Below are positions 11,149-12,204 of a stretch of 12,204 bases of DNA, piece by piece. Origin of the DNA: Spirochaetaceae bacterium (GTDB taxonomy: Bacteria; Spirochaetota; Spirochaetia; Treponematales; Breznakiellaceae). The stretch lies in assembly GCA_031269165.1 (NCBI GenBank), contig JAISZQ010000216.1, forward strand, positions 1 to 12,204, written 5' to 3'. The notes under the pieces are model-generated. The model ran no database searches. It was not told the DNA's origin and saw nothing but the letters and a program-made list of their open reading frames with translations. Numbering within the stretch: the first letter of the stretch is position 1; each line of letters opens with the position of its first letter. The position numbers and the translations under genes are program-made.

Positions 11149-12204
11149 CACGAAGAGAGAATCCCGGCCAGAGACGGGATGGAGATGAGGTTGCCAATCA
11201 TACCGCCTAAGGACGAGAGGAAGAAGACGAGGAGGGCGCGGGTGATGCGGTTCCGGTAGATGCCTTTGAGGCTCGTTACGTCGGCGCTCAGGTCTTCGGC
11301 GTCGCCGACACGGGGACGGACGAGGAGGGCTTGCGCGACGCCCGAGAACATCCCGACGCTGAGAACCGGGCTGATCGTTCCGGCGGGCGCGCCGACAATG
11401 GCTGCCAGCACCGCGAGCGGGTGGGCGAGGGCCGCGATGGCGCCGACCGCCGCGAGTCCGCCGTTCCATAAGAGCCAGCGGAGCACCATGTTGAGGCTCA
11501 CGTTCGGGCCCAGGCGGAAGAAGCCCACCGCGATGAGGGCGACGATGACGGCGGGAATAATGGCGGGCGCGGCGCGGGAGACAAGGCTCTTAGGCGGGAT
11601 TGTTTCGAGGTCCCGCACGTCGCAGAGTGCCTTGCCGCCGTCGCCCGCAGCGGCGATTCGTTCAAGCTGGGCGGAAAGGCCGGGAACGTGGCCCGCGCCA
11701 ACGATGGCGACGAGGCGCGACCCCGGCGATTCCCAGATCTTCGCGGCAAGGTAACGGTCCCGTTCGTCGATGAGCGTCTCTTTGACGGCGGGAAGAAAGT
11801 CCGAAATCTCGGCGAGCATCGCGTCGAGGGCGCTCTTGTCTTTGAGGCTCTCGATCTCGGTTTCCGCGAGTTCTTCCGTGGTGAACGCGCTGCTTATGAG
11901 CGAGGCCAGCAGTTTGCACTTGCCCCAAAGCCCGCATTTTGCCCACGCGCGGCGGAGCGTCGTCTGTACCTCGCGGTCGCAGAGCGTGTGGGGAATGCCA
12001 AGCGCGTCGGCGGTCTCGACGGCGGCCCGCATCTCTTCGCCCGGTTTCACGCCCAAGACGTCCCCCATGCGCCGCTGGAAACTGCCCAGCACGAGGTTTG
12101 CGATGATCAGAAACCCCTTGCCCTCACGAAGCGCCTTCACGATGTCGAGCCCTTCCCAGTTCTCCTTGTGTGTCATCGACGCAAACCGCCCCGCGTCAAG
12201 CTCG
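11148..12204 (-). CDS. TraB/PrgY family membrane protein (5' end outside the window)
   Basis: The frame is open to the right edge, so about 351 C-terminal residues are visible. An ATG at 12176 is internal: residues before it (E-L-D-A-G-R-F) continue the family sequence. Visible family blocks are G-F-L-I-I-A-N-L-V-L-x-x-F-Q-R-R, G-V-K-P-G-E-E-M-R-A-A, D-R-E-V-Q-T-T-L-x-R-A-W, D-E-R-D-x-Y-L-A and V-G-A-G-H-V-P-G. The conserved histidine of the last is one of the residues that links TraB to Tiki-type metalloproteases; the N-terminal histidine motif lies outside. The C-terminal third has about five to six membrane helices, so it is an inner-membrane protein. TraB members in enterococci limit pheromone activity; the role in spirochaetes is not known to me. 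The gene ends at a GC-rich hairpin. Confidence 0.9.
   Translation of the reverse strand, partial: ELDAGRFASMTHKENWEGLDIVKALREGKGFLIIANLVLGSFQRRMGDVLGVKPGEEMRAAVETADALGIPHTLCDREVQTTLRRAWAKCGLWGKCKLLASLISSAFTTEELAETEIESLKDKSALDAMLAEISDFLPAVKETLIDERDRYLAAKIWESPGSRLVAIVGAGHVPGLSAQLERIAAAGDGGKALCDVRDLETIPPKSLVSRAAPAIIPAVIVALIAVGFFRLGPNVSLNMVLRWLLWNGGLAAVGAIAALAHPLAVLAAIVGAPAGTISPVLSVGMFSGVAQALLVRPRVGDAEDLSADVTSLKGIYRNRITRALLVFFLSSLGGMIGNLISIPSLAGILSS

Noticed and set aside
10723..11469. A 248-codon minus-strand frame spanning the repeat cluster
   Set aside because: It runs through the palindromic repeats and gives the familiar artefact peptide of translated GTCATTGCGA repeats, and it overlaps the true TraB-family frame.

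Overview
The window looks like chromosomal DNA of a spirochaete close to the termite-gut treponemes. It is GC-rich by eye, and the omega-like subunit next to miaA, the lipobox-type TRAP binding protein, the TraB-family membrane protein and the repeat style all fit that group. The assignment is inferred from sequence resemblance, not from any search.

Layout. (1) 1-2358: a probable divergent gene leaves through the left edge. A rightward cluster follows: rpoZ (short RNA polymerase omega), miaA (tRNA i6A37 synthesis, TTG start overlapping the rpoZ stop) and a cysteine-free uracil-DNA-glycosylase-superfamily-like protein. (2) About 2391-3466: repeat element A, with hairpins, a promoter, a 13-bp palindrome and a gene for a Y1/RAYT-type transposase relative that lacks the HUH histidines. 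(3) 3463-8675: a leftward operon with a near-consensus promoter. It encodes a 2,3-diketo-L-gulonate reductase (DlgD/YiaK type), the three TRAP transporter parts (DctP, DctQ, DctM) and a Gfo/Idh/MocA oxidoreductase. This is a sugar-acid uptake and reduction module resembling E. coli yiaK-yiaMNO. (4) About 8760-9930: repeat element B, a second copy of element A with about 91% identical protein and a cluster of six short hairpins that A does not have. (5) 9965-10078: tRNA-Arg(TCT) with a promoter. (6) 10070-12204: leftward mobA, then a cluster of GTCATTGCGA...GAAGCAATCCAG palindromic repeats, then a TraB-family gene cut by the right edge.

How it works together. The central operon is a complete uptake and first-step metabolism unit. 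The left cluster and the mobA/tRNA region are housekeeping genes. The most unusual content is the pair of A/B elements. Each carries a transposase-like protein with the catalytic HUH residues replaced, yet the two proteins differ more at silent than at replacement sites, and each sits among short perfect hairpins, the kind of structure that Y1/RAYT proteins bind. A domesticated, non-catalytic hairpin-binding protein family is the working hypothesis.
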